Origin: Rhodospirillaceae bacterium
GTDB lineage: Bacteria > Pseudomonadota > Alphaproteobacteria > Rhodospirillales > Rhodospirillaceae
Direction: 5' to 3'
Assembly (NCBI GenBank): GCA_028822445.1
Contig: JAPKDQ010000008.1
Location: 60,404 to 124,403, forward strand
Length of the DNA: 64,000 nucleotides
The notes beneath the pieces were generated by a model, which was given only the letters and a program-made list of their open reading frames with translations, made no database searches and was not told the DNA's origin. The position numbers were made by a program, and so were the translations under genes. Shown one piece after another: positions 50,643 to 58,436 of the stretch; positions within the stretch are counted from its first letter, which is position 1; every line of letters begins with the position of its first letter.

Positions 50643-52223
50643 ATGACTCAGTCCGTTCGCCGACTAATATACCTCATTGCTGCGTTATGCGTGGCTGGTT
50701 TCATGCTGGCTGCTTGCGGCGATGATAATGGTACCTCCAAATCAGCGGATATGTATCAGCAATCGGATACTCTGCGGGTTGGTGTGATGGGCCTGCCACC
50801 AATGTTGGGTAACCCTTATGCCTCCTTGAACGCGCCTACGATCTATACTTGGTCAGCAATTTTCGACGGCCTGACGTATGTCGGGAATGACAGCGTGGTA
50901 CAGCCATGGTTGGCAACGTCATGGGAGGCCACAAGCCCGACTACCTGGGTGTTTAAGTTACGGGAAGGGGTGACCTTCTCTAATGGCGAACCGTTTAATT
51001 CAAACGCTGTGATCAATGCGGTTGAGTACCTGACTAGCCCAGAAGCTCTGACTGAGGTCGTGGCGCAGATGCTGAGTTCCATGACCGGTGCTCGGGCCAT
51101 AGATAAGTATACGGTGGAGATCACAACGGCTGTGCCGAATGTAATCTTTCCCCGTGAAGCTGCCAGCTTGCGCATGGTTGCGCCCGAACATTGGCAGCGG
51201 CTCGGACCACAAGGCTTCGCCCAAGAGCCCCATGGCACAGGCCCTTTCCGCGTTGTGGCGTGGGAACCCGCGGTTGCTCGAATGGAGGCATTCGAAGGCT
51301 CCTGGCGGCCGCCGCATTTCAAGAAGCTTGAAGTCTATGCGGTTCCTGAGGGGCCTCAGCGAATCCAGGGGATTATTAGCGACCGTTTGGACGTGGTGCT
51401 TGGAACCATTCCAGATCAAATGGAGGAGCTAGAAGCCGCTGGGCATCAGTGGGTCAGCATCCCAGGAGGCGGAATCTATACGTTTTCGATGATCTTGAAC
51501 CGGGATCATCCTGCTTTCGGTCCGGACAATGAGCCATTAATGGATGTGCGGGTCCGCCGGGCCCTGAACTACGCCATCGACCGCCAAGCTTATATTGAGG
51601 TTTTACTGAGCAATACGACACGAGCCCCTTCGCAGCCTGTCCCATCGACCGTATTTGGCTATAATCCGGATCTCGAGCCTTATCCTTATGATCCGGACCT
51701 CGCACGGGCTTTGCTGGCGGAAGCTGGCTATCCGGAAGGCTTTGATCTCATATTTGAGGTCGTGCCCGGGACCTCAGTACCCAACGGTGTGGCGATCTAC
51801 CAAAAAATCGCCGAGGATCTGAGGGCGGTTGGCGTGAACCTGGAACTGAAGACGTTTCCACTTCCGCAGTACTTCAATGCTGTTCATACGGGAGAGTTTA
51901 AAGGGCAGGGGTTCATGATGGACTTTCCGACTGCCCCGCAATTGGATGCACTCCGCGGTATGCGCCTACATAGCTGTCTATGGAAAACGCCTTGGCTGTG
52001 TAATGAAGATGATCAGGCGATGATCACCGCTGCCATGGCAGAGCCAATTCTTGCCCGCCGTGAAGCCTTAACTCAGGATATTATGCGCCGCTATCACGAG
52101 CAGGCTTACCTGATTTATCTGTTCGAACGAGTAGACTATTACGGGGTTAGGGGCAGCCTTGAGGGTTTTGAAGCTGAGGGCTTATTCATCCAATATGATA
52201 AGATTAATTGGTCCAGTAAATGA
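50643..52223 (+). CDS. Lipoprotein substrate-binding protein, dipeptide/oligopeptide ABC type
   Basis: 526 aa. Lipoprotein signal with lipobox LAAC (Cys about residue 25) after VAGFMLAA, so it is lipid-anchored. SBP_bac_5 domain: LRVGVMGLPPMLGNPYASLN, TWVFKLREGVTFSNGEPFNS (about 102-121), HGTGPFRVVAWEP and DVRVRRALNYAIDRQAYIE (about 303-321). No permease or ATPase gene is adjacent. It is divergent from the exported SDR array, so periplasmic capture of a compound used by those enzymes is possible, but only inferred. A distinct protein from the soluble binding protein at 3594. Confidence 0.92.
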   Translation: MTQSVRRLIYLIAALCVAGFMLAACGDDNGTSKSADMYQQSDTLRVGVMGLPPMLGNPYASLNAPTIYTWSAIFDGLTYVGNDSVVQPWLATSWEATSPTTWVFKLREGVTFSNGEPFNSNAVINAVEYLTSPEALTEVVAQMLSSMTGARAIDKYTVEITTAVPNVIFPREAASLRMVAPEHWQRLGPQGFAQEPHGTGPFRVVAWEPAVARMEAFEGSWRPPHFKKLEVYAVPEGPQRIQGIISDRLDVVLGTIPDQMEELEAAGHQWVSIPGGGIYTFSMILNRDHPAFGPDNEPLMDVRVRRALNYAIDRQAYIEVLLSNTTRAPSQPVPSTVFGYNPDLEPYPYDPDLARALLAEAGYPEGFDLIFEVVPGTSVPNGVAIYQKIAEDLRAVGVNLELKTFPLPQYFNAVHTGEFKGQGFMMDFPTAPQLDALRGMRLHSCLWKTPWLCNEDDQAMITAAMAEPILARREALTQDIMRRYHEQAYLIYLFERVDYYGVRGSLEGFEAEGLFIQYDKINWSSK

Positions 52224-52282
52224 CGCTATTAGAGTTACTTAGGTAGATTTATTAAACCTTAATATGAATATATTTTAGATGC

Positions 52283-53296
52283 TCAGGGGGCGGAATTTTT
52301 CTGATTAGAAAAGGCGTCTTTTCCCTCAAGTAGCAAGTCGTAGAGGCGGGCGCCCTCAGGTCCGGTGTCATCGAGTATACGTTGGAGACCGCTGCTGGAT
52401 GCCAATTTCCATCTCTGGCGTTGTTCTTTTGTTAGATCGATATAGTTCACGCCTTTGGCCTGACCTTCTGCCACCACCTGTTCAACGTAGGCGCGGACGT
52501 TTTTGCGGGCTGTTGGAAGACCGTCATAGGAATTGATCAACGCCGCACGCTGCTCGTCTGTAGCTGAGTCAAACCACTTCGTATTGGCGAAGTTGGCACC
52601 CATTTCGTACATGCTTTTAAGGCGAGTGACACAGCAGACTTGTCCATCTAAGGCGTTATGGACGAAGACGACGTTGGTCAGACCGCCTTGGATTAGGCCC
52701 GTTTGAAGGCCAGGGATGAGCTCCCCAAGCTCAAGGATTGCATAATCCGATCCCACAGATTCGATGAAAGACTGCAAAATGATGGATGGTGATATTCTGA
52801 TCGTCAAACCAGCAAGGTCGACCGGCTCTATAACTGGCTTGTCGACGGTATAGAGAACCCCCCAGCCAACTTCAGTAAACTGGATGACTGTGAGCCCGAG
52901 TTCAGCAAACAGGGCGCTGATCGGCCCAGATAGATAGTTGTCGAGGACGAAATCTGCTTCTTCAAGGCTATCGAACATATAGGGCGCCAGCAAAACTCCC
53001 ATTTCAGGAACTAGCGACGTCATGCCCTGAGAAGAAACGCTGATGACCTGGATTCTATTGCGACGGGCACCGGTGATGAGTTGCTGCTCAGACCCCAGTT
53101 CGCCGCGCAAATACCACTCGATATCAAAGTCTGGATTGGCCTCGATGCGGGACTGGAACCCCATCCATTGCTCCCACCAGACACTATCTGGAAAGGAATA
53201 CACGCCCACTTTGCCCTTGAGCGGTTCTGCCAGGGCCGGTGATGTCAGGGCGGCTATGAATATTGCGACTAAAATACGCGCGAATTTTGATGTCAT
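52283..53296 (-). CDS. TRAP-type C4-dicarboxylate binding protein (DctP family), orphan
   Basis: 337 aa from the ATG at 53296, chosen because the protein then starts with a normal signal peptide (FARILVAIFIAALTSPALA); a TTG at 53332 would add 12 residues in front. DctP blocks: GVLLAPYMFDSLEEADFVLD, LGLTVIQFTEVGWGVLYT, VDLAGLTIRISPSIILQ (the Arg of the carboxylate-binding site) and GLIQGGLTN. It captures an organic acid in the periplasm for a DctQM permease, but no dctQ or dctM gene is in the window. A Cys-Cys pair (VCCVTRL) is unusual. Position between two SDR groups suggests a related substrate. Confidence 0.9.
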   Translation of the reverse strand: MTSKFARILVAIFIAALTSPALAEPLKGKVGVYSFPDSVWWEQWMGFQSRIEANPDFDIEWYLRGELGSEQQLITGARRNRIQVISVSSQGMTSLVPEMGVLLAPYMFDSLEEADFVLDNYLSGPISALFAELGLTVIQFTEVGWGVLYTVDKPVIEPVDLAGLTIRISPSIILQSFIESVGSDYAILELGELIPGLQTGLIQGGLTNVVFVHNALDGQVCCVTRLKSMYEMGANFANTKWFDSATDEQRAALINSYDGLPTARKNVRAYVEQVVAEGQAKGVNYIDLTKEQRQRWKLASSSGLQRILDDTGPEGARLYDLLLEGKDAFSNQKNSAP

Positions 53297-53491
53297 AATG
53301 CTGAGACTAAGGCCGGCTTTGAGATCAGGCAACGAGTAAGGGTGATCTTCTTCGAAGCGGAGCGCGGTGTGAACGAAGGGGCATAGGTAATCATTTCGGT
53401 TACATTTTGACTTGTCCTGTGAATAACCGAAGATGGTGTAGAATTATTAGGCCGCAGGATCGGCCACTTTACATTGAATAAGGGGAGTTTA

Positions 53492-54211
53492 GTGCCGACA
53501 GTTTTAATCACAGGGGCCAATCGCGGTATAGGTTTAGAATTTACACGACAGTACGTTGATGATGGCTGGACCGTTATGGCCTGTTGTCGGGACCCCGCGG
53601 GCGACGGCGCGCTTGAGCTTCGTGCGATCAAGGAAGGCGCCAATGAACGCGTTTATATAGAGCGGATGGACATGCTCAATCATGGGTCAATTGATGCAGT
53701 TGCAGAGAAATACAAAGGCACTGCAATTGATGTGTTGCTAAACAACGCAGGGATTATTGGCCCGGTTCCGATCCGAGACCACCTCTACGCCCAGCATTTC
53801 GGGACGATTGATTATGATGTGTGGGATACCGTCATCAGAACTAATACCTTTGCCCCGGTAAAAATGGCTGAGGCCTTCGCTGCGAATGTCATCGCTAGTG
53901 ACCAGAAGAAAATCATTACGCTTTCAAGCACGGTTGGTTCGCTTCAAGAGGACCGTACGGCGGCTTTTTGTTACTGCACATCTAAGACTGCTGTAACCAA
54001 AGCAGTGCAATTGATGTCTGAGGTCCTGCGCGATAAGAGCGTAATCGCCATGGCCTTTTGTCCGGGGTATGTCAAAACCCGGATGGGTGTGGGGGGGGCG
54101 ACCGTTGAAATCCCGGATAGTGTGACCGGTATGCGGGGGCTCATCGATGGGTTCACGATGAATGACACGGGCTCCTTTAGAAGATTCAATGGCGACACCG
54201 TTGCTTGGTAG
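53492..54211 (+). CDS. C-factor-like SDR 7, no signal peptide
   Basis: 239 aa from the GTG at 53492, which has AAGGGGAG just upstream; the frame opens at a TTG at 53474. The protein begins VPTVLITGANRGIG, so unlike the array members it has no leader. NNAGIIGPVP, Ser in LSSTVGSLQ and catalytic YCTSK are intact. C terminus RFNGDTVAW places it in the same C-factor-like group. The loop after the NAD motif is shorter on polar residues. It is followed after 6 bases by a DUF1330-like gene. Probably the cytoplasmic relative of the exported array. Confidence 0.9.
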   Translation: MPTVLITGANRGIGLEFTRQYVDDGWTVMACCRDPAGDGALELRAIKEGANERVYIERMDMLNHGSIDAVAEKYKGTAIDVLLNNAGIIGPVPIRDHLYAQHFGTIDYDVWDTVIRTNTFAPVKMAEAFAANVIASDQKKIITLSSTVGSLQEDRTAAFCYCTSKTAVTKAVQLMSEVLRDKSVIAMAFCPGYVKTRMGVGGATVEIPDSVTGMRGLIDGFTMNDTGSFRRFNGDTVAW

Positions 54212-54217
54212 GGTCTA

Positions 54218-54574
54218 GTGACGACCCTATTTGATCCAGACCGAGAGGTGCCGGACGCTCTAAAAGCCGGTCCGTTTTTAAGCGTATTTATCGTTCATGG
54301 CATTGCTAACGCTGAAGCGTATGAGCGCTATCAGTTGATCAGTGATGGCCAGAGCGATAAGCCAACTAAGTTCGGTGGACAGGTAATGGGTTTTTCTAAA
54401 CCGGCGTTTAGATTTGTTGGGCCTGAAGAGGCACATGCGTTAGCAGTTATTCGATGGCCAGATTTTGAGGCCTTTAAGGCCTGGCGCACACAACCCGTTT
54501 ACGTAGCCTGTGGGATTGCTGACCTTCACGCTGAAGCTGAACGGGAAAGCGTCTATTTTTTGCCCTGCAATTAG
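54218..54574 (+). CDS. DUF1330-like dimeric alpha/beta-barrel protein
   Basis: 118 aa starting at GTG. LSVFIVHGIANAEAYERYQL (about 23-42), the KFGGQVMGF turn and AVIRWPDFEAFKAWRTQPVY (about 77-96) give the beta-alpha-beta pattern of DUF1330/ferredoxin-like dimeric barrel proteins. Function of that family is largely unknown; small-molecule binding or isomerase chemistry is common. Starts 6 bases after SDR 7, so the two are likely co-translated. The extra 20-residue N terminus (LFDPDREVPDALKAG) is unusual. Confidence 0.75.
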   Translation: MTTLFDPDREVPDALKAGPFLSVFIVHGIANAEAYERYQLISDGQSDKPTKFGGQVMGFSKPAFRFVGPEEAHALAVIRWPDFEAFKAWRTQPVYVACGIADLHAEAERESVYFLPCN

Positions 54575-54736
54575 CTTGGTGTCAGTTACGCCGTGTGGTT
54601 TTCTCGTTATACAAAAAAAGAGGGCGGGGCTATCCGTGTAGCTTGCGTCTGTGTTGGTGCAGAGTAGAATGTAACAACAGTTGAAAAGACCAGCGTGGGC
54701 TCTTAAACCCTACGTTAGGTTTATTAGGAGGTGCAG

Positions 54737-55192
54737 ATGGCTATTAACCTACGTGTGAACGGCAAAGAACATTCACTCGACGTGGATCCAGAAACCCCTC
54801 TCTTATGGGTGTTGCGAGATAATCTCGGCCTTACTGGAACGAAATACGGCTGTGGTATAGCCGCATGCGGTGCTTGTACCGTTCACGTCGATGGCGTGGC
54901 AGAGCGGTCCTGTGCTGTACCCGTAGAATTCGCTGATGGGACAGATATCACGACGATTGAGGGTTTATCTGAAGACCGAAGCCATCCAGTTCAGGAAGCT
55001 TGGATTGAAGAAGATGTGCCACAATGTGGATATTGTCAGTCTGGGATGATTATGTCGGTTGTATCGATGCTCAAGGATATCCCTAAGCCAACCGATGAAG
55101 ACATCAACGCGTACATTACGAATATCTGTCGTTGCGGCACCTACACACGTATTCGCAAGGCAATTAAGAGAGCTGCTGCTCTCCAACAATAA
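54737..55192 (+). CDS. [2Fe-2S] small subunit of a molybdenum hydroxylase (isoquinoline oxidoreductase alpha-type), orphan
   Basis: 151 aa from the ATG at 54737 with AGGAGG 5 bases upstream. Plant-type cluster [20 protein letters not shown] (C-x4-C-x2-C and a fourth Cys in RSCAVP), then the helical-bundle cluster [11 protein letters not shown] and [11 protein letters not shown]. This matches IorA and other two-subunit xanthine oxidase-family enzymes with a separate large subunit. No large MoCo subunit gene follows; a strong terminator ends the transcript 25 bases on. The maturation operon starts 99 bases downstream. The partner must be encoded elsewhere. Confidence 0.94.
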   Translation: MAINLRVNGKEHSLDVDPETPLLWVLRDNLGLTGTKYGCGIAACGACTVHVDGVAERSCAVPVEFADGTDITTIEGLSEDRSHPVQEAWIEEDVPQCGYCQSGMIMSVVSMLKDIPKPTDEDINAYITNICRCGTYTRIRKAIKRAAALQQ

Positions 55193-55216
55193 ATAACAGT
55201 GACGACGAAAAAAATG

Positions 55217-55247
55217 CGGGCGCGGGGTAATCCGTGCTCGTTTTTTT
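55217..55247 (+). terminator. Rho-independent terminator after the [2Fe-2S] subunit gene
   Basis: Stem CGGGCGCGG / CCGTGCTCG (55217-55225 and 55232-55240) with two G-U pairs, a six-base loop, and a run of seven T at 55241-55247. An A tract before the stem also pairs with the T tract, so it could work in both directions. It cuts the small-subunit gene off from the maturation operon. Confidence 0.85.
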
Positions 55248-55290
55248 ATACTTAGACTAGGCATGGTGATGAGCCTGCCAAACTAATGAT

Positions 55291-56208
55291 ATGGAAAATG
55301 CGGTGAAGACGGACCTACCAGAATCAATAGAGGACACAGAAACGTTGCTCCATAGCGGCGGGTATGTACCGGATAGGCCTTTGGCAATTGCGGTGTTTCT
55401 AAGCCTAAAGCTTGGGCGTCCGTTGTTCCTTGAAGGAGAGGCGGGCGTTGGGAAAACGGAGATTGCAAAAGTTCTTTCTGCTTCACTAGGACGCAAGTTA
55501 ATCCGGCTGCAATGTTACGAAGGTTTGGATGTAGCGTCGGCAGTCTATGAGTGGAATTATCCACGGCAGATGATGGCAATAAGACTGGCGGAGTCGGGTG
55601 GAGAGTCCAATATGAGCGAGGTCTCCGAAAATATCTATGGGGCTGAGTATCTGATTGAGAGGCCGCTTCTTTCGGCCTTACGCCCGGATAACGGTGGCCC
55701 GCCGGTTCTACTTATTGATGAGCTGGACAGAACAGATGAGCCTTTCGAGGCTTTTCTGCTCGAGGTATTATCTGAGTATCAGGTGACAATCCCGGAGTTG
55801 GGCACGGTTGCGGCTAGTGAGTCTCCTATAGTTATTATTACGTCAAATCGTACGCGCGAGATACACGATGCTCTTAAGCGAAGGTGCCTATATCATTGGG
55901 TGGATTACCCTGATGCCGACAGAGAATATGAGATTCTAAGAAACAAGGTTCCAGAGGCAGCTGACAGTTTGAGCTTACAAGTCGTCGCTGCCGCTCAACA
56001 TTTGAGAGGGGCCGATCTCTTTAAGCCGCCTGGTGTCGCGGAAACAATAGATTGGGTCCGTGCGCTCATCGCCCTCGATCGTGGGTATCTGGACCGAGAT
56101 GGGTTGGAGGAAACGCTTGGTGTCGTCCTCAAGTATAGAGACGACATTAACCATGTTCGTGAAAATACGATCGACGGGACCATAGCAGCGGCATCAGCAG
56201 CTCTATGA
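55291..56208 (+). CDS. MoxR-family AAA+ ATPase (CoxD-like)
   Basis: 305 aa. Walker A GEAGVGKTEIAK (K55), Walker B LLIDELDR (about 144), sensor 1 IIITSNRTRE, and the MoxR second-site HPWVDYP-like HWVDYPDADREYEI. CoxD proteins of this kind insert or sulfurate the metal site of molybdenum hydroxylases together with a CoxE VWA partner. The next gene overlaps by 4 bases and is that partner. First gene of the maturation operon; the promoter must lie in the 40 bases after the terminator or overlap it. Confidence 0.92.
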   Translation: MENAVKTDLPESIEDTETLLHSGGYVPDRPLAIAVFLSLKLGRPLFLEGEAGVGKTEIAKVLSASLGRKLIRLQCYEGLDVASAVYEWNYPRQMMAIRLAESGGESNMSEVSENIYGAEYLIERPLLSALRPDNGGPPVLLIDELDRTDEPFEAFLLEVLSEYQVTIPELGTVAASESPIVIITSNRTREIHDALKRRCLYHWVDYPDADREYEILRNKVPEAADSLSLQVVAAAQHLRGADLFKPPGVAETIDWVRALIALDRGYLDRDGLEETLGVVLKYRDDINHVRENTIDGTIAAASAAL

Positions 56209-57419
56209 CCAAAAGCATAACCAGTAGTGGAGCACTTGCGCGAAATGTAATGAGCTTTGCCCGGTTATTGCGTTCTTCAGGGTTACCTATTGGCCCTGCC
56301 AAAATTCTGGTGGCGATCCAAGCGATGGCCTCGATTGATCTGGTACGCAGAGATGATGTTTATTGGGCGCTTCACTCGGCATTTGTAGACCGGCATTCCC
56401 AATCTGAACTTTTTGGAATTGTATTTCACCAGTTTTGGATCGTTCGGATAGGTGAACAAGATAAGCCTTTCATGTTTGATGACGTGATTGATGAAGCGTT
56501 TATAGAGTGTGCGGAGTCTCTACCTCGGCGTCTAGCAGGTGCTATGGCTGAAAATGGTCTCGCTAAGAAAACTAATAAGGGCCGTGAGAGCCGCGAACAG
56601 CCCCCCAGTGTTACTTGGTCTGGGTCGGAGCGATTAAGATCCAAAGACTTTGAAACAATGTCGACTGAGGAAAATATAATGGCGCGGCGGGCAATGCTCG
56701 ACTTTCAACTGCCGATCTCTAGAGTGCCGACGCGGAGGTTTCAGCCGCATGCATCCGGTCGGCGTATTGATATGAGATCTACATTAAGGAAAATGATTCG
56801 AACTGGCGCCTCGTTTGACCTGATGCGGAAGAAAGCTGTTTATCGACACCCACCACTAGTTGTGCTGTGCGATATCTCGGGCTCTATGGAACCCTACGCG
56901 CGGATGCTTCTGCATTTTTTGCATACGATTACGAATGACCGTGATCGAGTTCACACGTTTTTGTTTGGAACGCGCCTAACCAATGTAACTCATCAACTTA
57001 TCCACTCTGATCCAGATGTTGCACTGAGAAAAGTATCAGCTGCCGTAGAAGATTGGTCTGGGGGGACGCGCATCGGACAGTCATTGGCGTCATTTAATCG
57101 GAAATGGTCTCGTCGTGTGCTGGGTCAGGGGGCTGTTGTCTTGTTGATAACGGATGGACTTGATCGGGATGGCGGAGCCGGATTGACGGAAGAAATTGAG
57201 CGGCTACAAAAATCTTGTCGTCGTTTAATATGGTTGAACCCGCTATTACGGTTCGATGGTTTTGAACCTAAGTCAGCAGGTATTAAGGCAATCCTACCTT
57301 ATGTCGACGATTTTCGGTCGGTTCACAATCTGGATAGTTTGTCTGAGTTCGTAGAGGCGCTCTCGAGTTTAGGTGGAGCCAGAAACAGGACAGGCACAAA
57401 TAGCGCGGGTATGGAATGA
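56205..57419 (+). CDS. VWA-domain protein, CoxE-like maturation factor
   Basis: 404 aa. The C-terminal half holds a von Willebrand A domain with MIDAS motif LCDISGSMEPYARMLL (about 223-238; D-x-S-x-S) and VHTFLFGTRLTNVT and LLITDGLDRDGG (third MIDAS Asp). The N-terminal half (about 1-200) matches CoxE with its conserved YWALHSAFVDRHS. Works with the MoxR ATPase in assembling the active site of molybdenum hydroxylases. Overlaps its neighbours by 4 bases on both sides. Residue 130-145 is a low-complexity charged linker. Confidence 0.92.
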   Translation: MTKSITSSGALARNVMSFARLLRSSGLPIGPAKILVAIQAMASIDLVRRDDVYWALHSAFVDRHSQSELFGIVFHQFWIVRIGEQDKPFMFDDVIDEAFIECAESLPRRLAGAMAENGLAKKTNKGRESREQPPSVTWSGSERLRSKDFETMSTEENIMARRAMLDFQLPISRVPTRRFQPHASGRRIDMRSTLRKMIRTGASFDLMRKKAVYRHPPLVVLCDISGSMEPYARMLLHFLHTITNDRDRVHTFLFGTRLTNVTHQLIHSDPDVALRKVSAAVEDWSGGTRIGQSLASFNRKWSRRVLGQGAVVLLITDGLDRDGGAGLTEEIERLQKSCRRLIWLNPLLRFDGFEPKSAGIKAILPYVDDFRSVHNLDSLSEFVEALSSLGGARNRTGTNSAGME

Positions 57420-57739
57420 AGGATATCGACACGGACCCTTTGGTCAGACTTTCAGAGTGGCGGGCTAAGGGGCAATGTACTGCCCTTGCTACAGTGGTTC
57501 AGACGTGGGGGTCCTCGCCTCGTCCTGTTGGGAGCCATCTGGCTGTAAATGAAGCGGGAGAATTTGCCGGCTCGGTTTCTGGCGGATGCATCGAAGGGGC
57601 TGTTATCGCGGCCGCGCTTGCAACGATAGAAACCGGTGAAACGTCTATGCTCGAATTTGGCGTTACAAATGACATGGCGTGGGAAGTGGGGCTAGCCTGT
57701 GGCGGCACAGTCCATGTGTATGTGGAGCGTGTTGAATGA
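57416..57739 (+). CDS. XdhC/CoxI N-terminal domain protein (first half of split XdhC)
   Basis: 107 aa. Contains the XdhC_CoxI domain with ALATVVQTWGSSPRPVGSHL and GSVSGGCIEGAVI, ending VGLACGGTVHVYVE, the full first domain of XdhC. In many species this domain is fused to the Rossmann part; here the latter is the next gene, overlapping by 4 bases (ATGA). XdhC proteins bind and sulfurate molybdenum cofactor and hand it to the apo-enzyme. The Cys in SGGCIEG, often implicated in sulfur transfer, is present. Confidence 0.9.
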   Translation: MKDIDTDPLVRLSEWRAKGQCTALATVVQTWGSSPRPVGSHLAVNEAGEFAGSVSGGCIEGAVIAAALATIETGETSMLEFGVTNDMAWEVGLACGGTVHVYVERVE

Positions 57740-58428
57740 AATCGAGCTTGTTTGACAGTCTTTGTGAGGCTCTGCTTTCTAAGCATGCTTGTGCCACTGT
57801 TAGCAATTTAGCGACGGACAAACAGTGTTTTGTCCAAAGTGGTAACGCCGGTGGAGACCTCGAGTTGTCTTCTGCTGATATTCAGAGTGTTGAAGAGATG
57901 ATTGCAGCGGATGTGAGCGGCCATATCGCTAAAACGGATTTGTTTGTTCGTGTCTATGGCCCCAACTATCGAATGATAATTGTTGGCGCTGTACATATTG
58001 CACAGGCGTTGGCGCCAATGGCACAGCTAGCCGGATTCGATGTCACGATTATCGACCCACGTGAGGCATTTGTTCAGGCAAGCCGTTTGTCAGATGTGGC
58101 GTCTATAAGGGAATGGCCTGACGATGGTGTGACGAAGCTGGAACCAGATTTACGCACTGCAATTGTTACCCTTACCCATGACCCCAAGCTCGATGATCCA
58201 GCACTGGCAGCCGCGTTAAAATCTGACGCTTTCTATATTGGGTCCTTGGGAAGCAAAAAAACACATGCTAAGCGAATTAGGCGCCTTACGGAACAAGGCT
58301 TTACCGATGCAGATCTCAGCCGTATTCATGGGCCGGTTGGTCTCGATATAGGCGCTAAGACACCGTCGGAAATTGCAGTCTCAATATTGGGTGAAGTCGT
58401 AACGATCCGTCGCTTGGTTGCAGCTTAG
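57736..58428 (+). CDS. XdhC C-terminal Rossmann-domain protein (second half of split XdhC)
   Basis: 230 aa. From about residue 70 an XdhC_C Rossmann domain: YRMIIVGAVHIAQALAPMAQ, VTIIDPREAFVQASRL, AIVTLTHDPKLDDPAL, FYIGSLGSKKTHAKRI and IHGPVGLDIGAKTPSEIAVS are the family blocks. The first 65 residues (Cys-rich, KHACATVSN) are extra. Together with the preceding protein it forms a two-chain XdhC, binding molybdenum cofactor and NAD-like ligand. Ends 8 bases before the MocA-fusion gene. Confidence 0.92.
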   Translation: MKSSLFDSLCEALLSKHACATVSNLATDKQCFVQSGNAGGDLELSSADIQSVEEMIAADVSGHIAKTDLFVRVYGPNYRMIIVGAVHIAQALAPMAQLAGFDVTIIDPREAFVQASRLSDVASIREWPDDGVTKLEPDLRTAIVTLTHDPKLDDPALAAALKSDAFYIGSLGSKKTHAKRIRRLTEQGFTDADLSRIHGPVGLDIGAKTPSEIAVSILGEVVTIRRLVAA

Positions 58429-58436
58429 GCGCAGAG

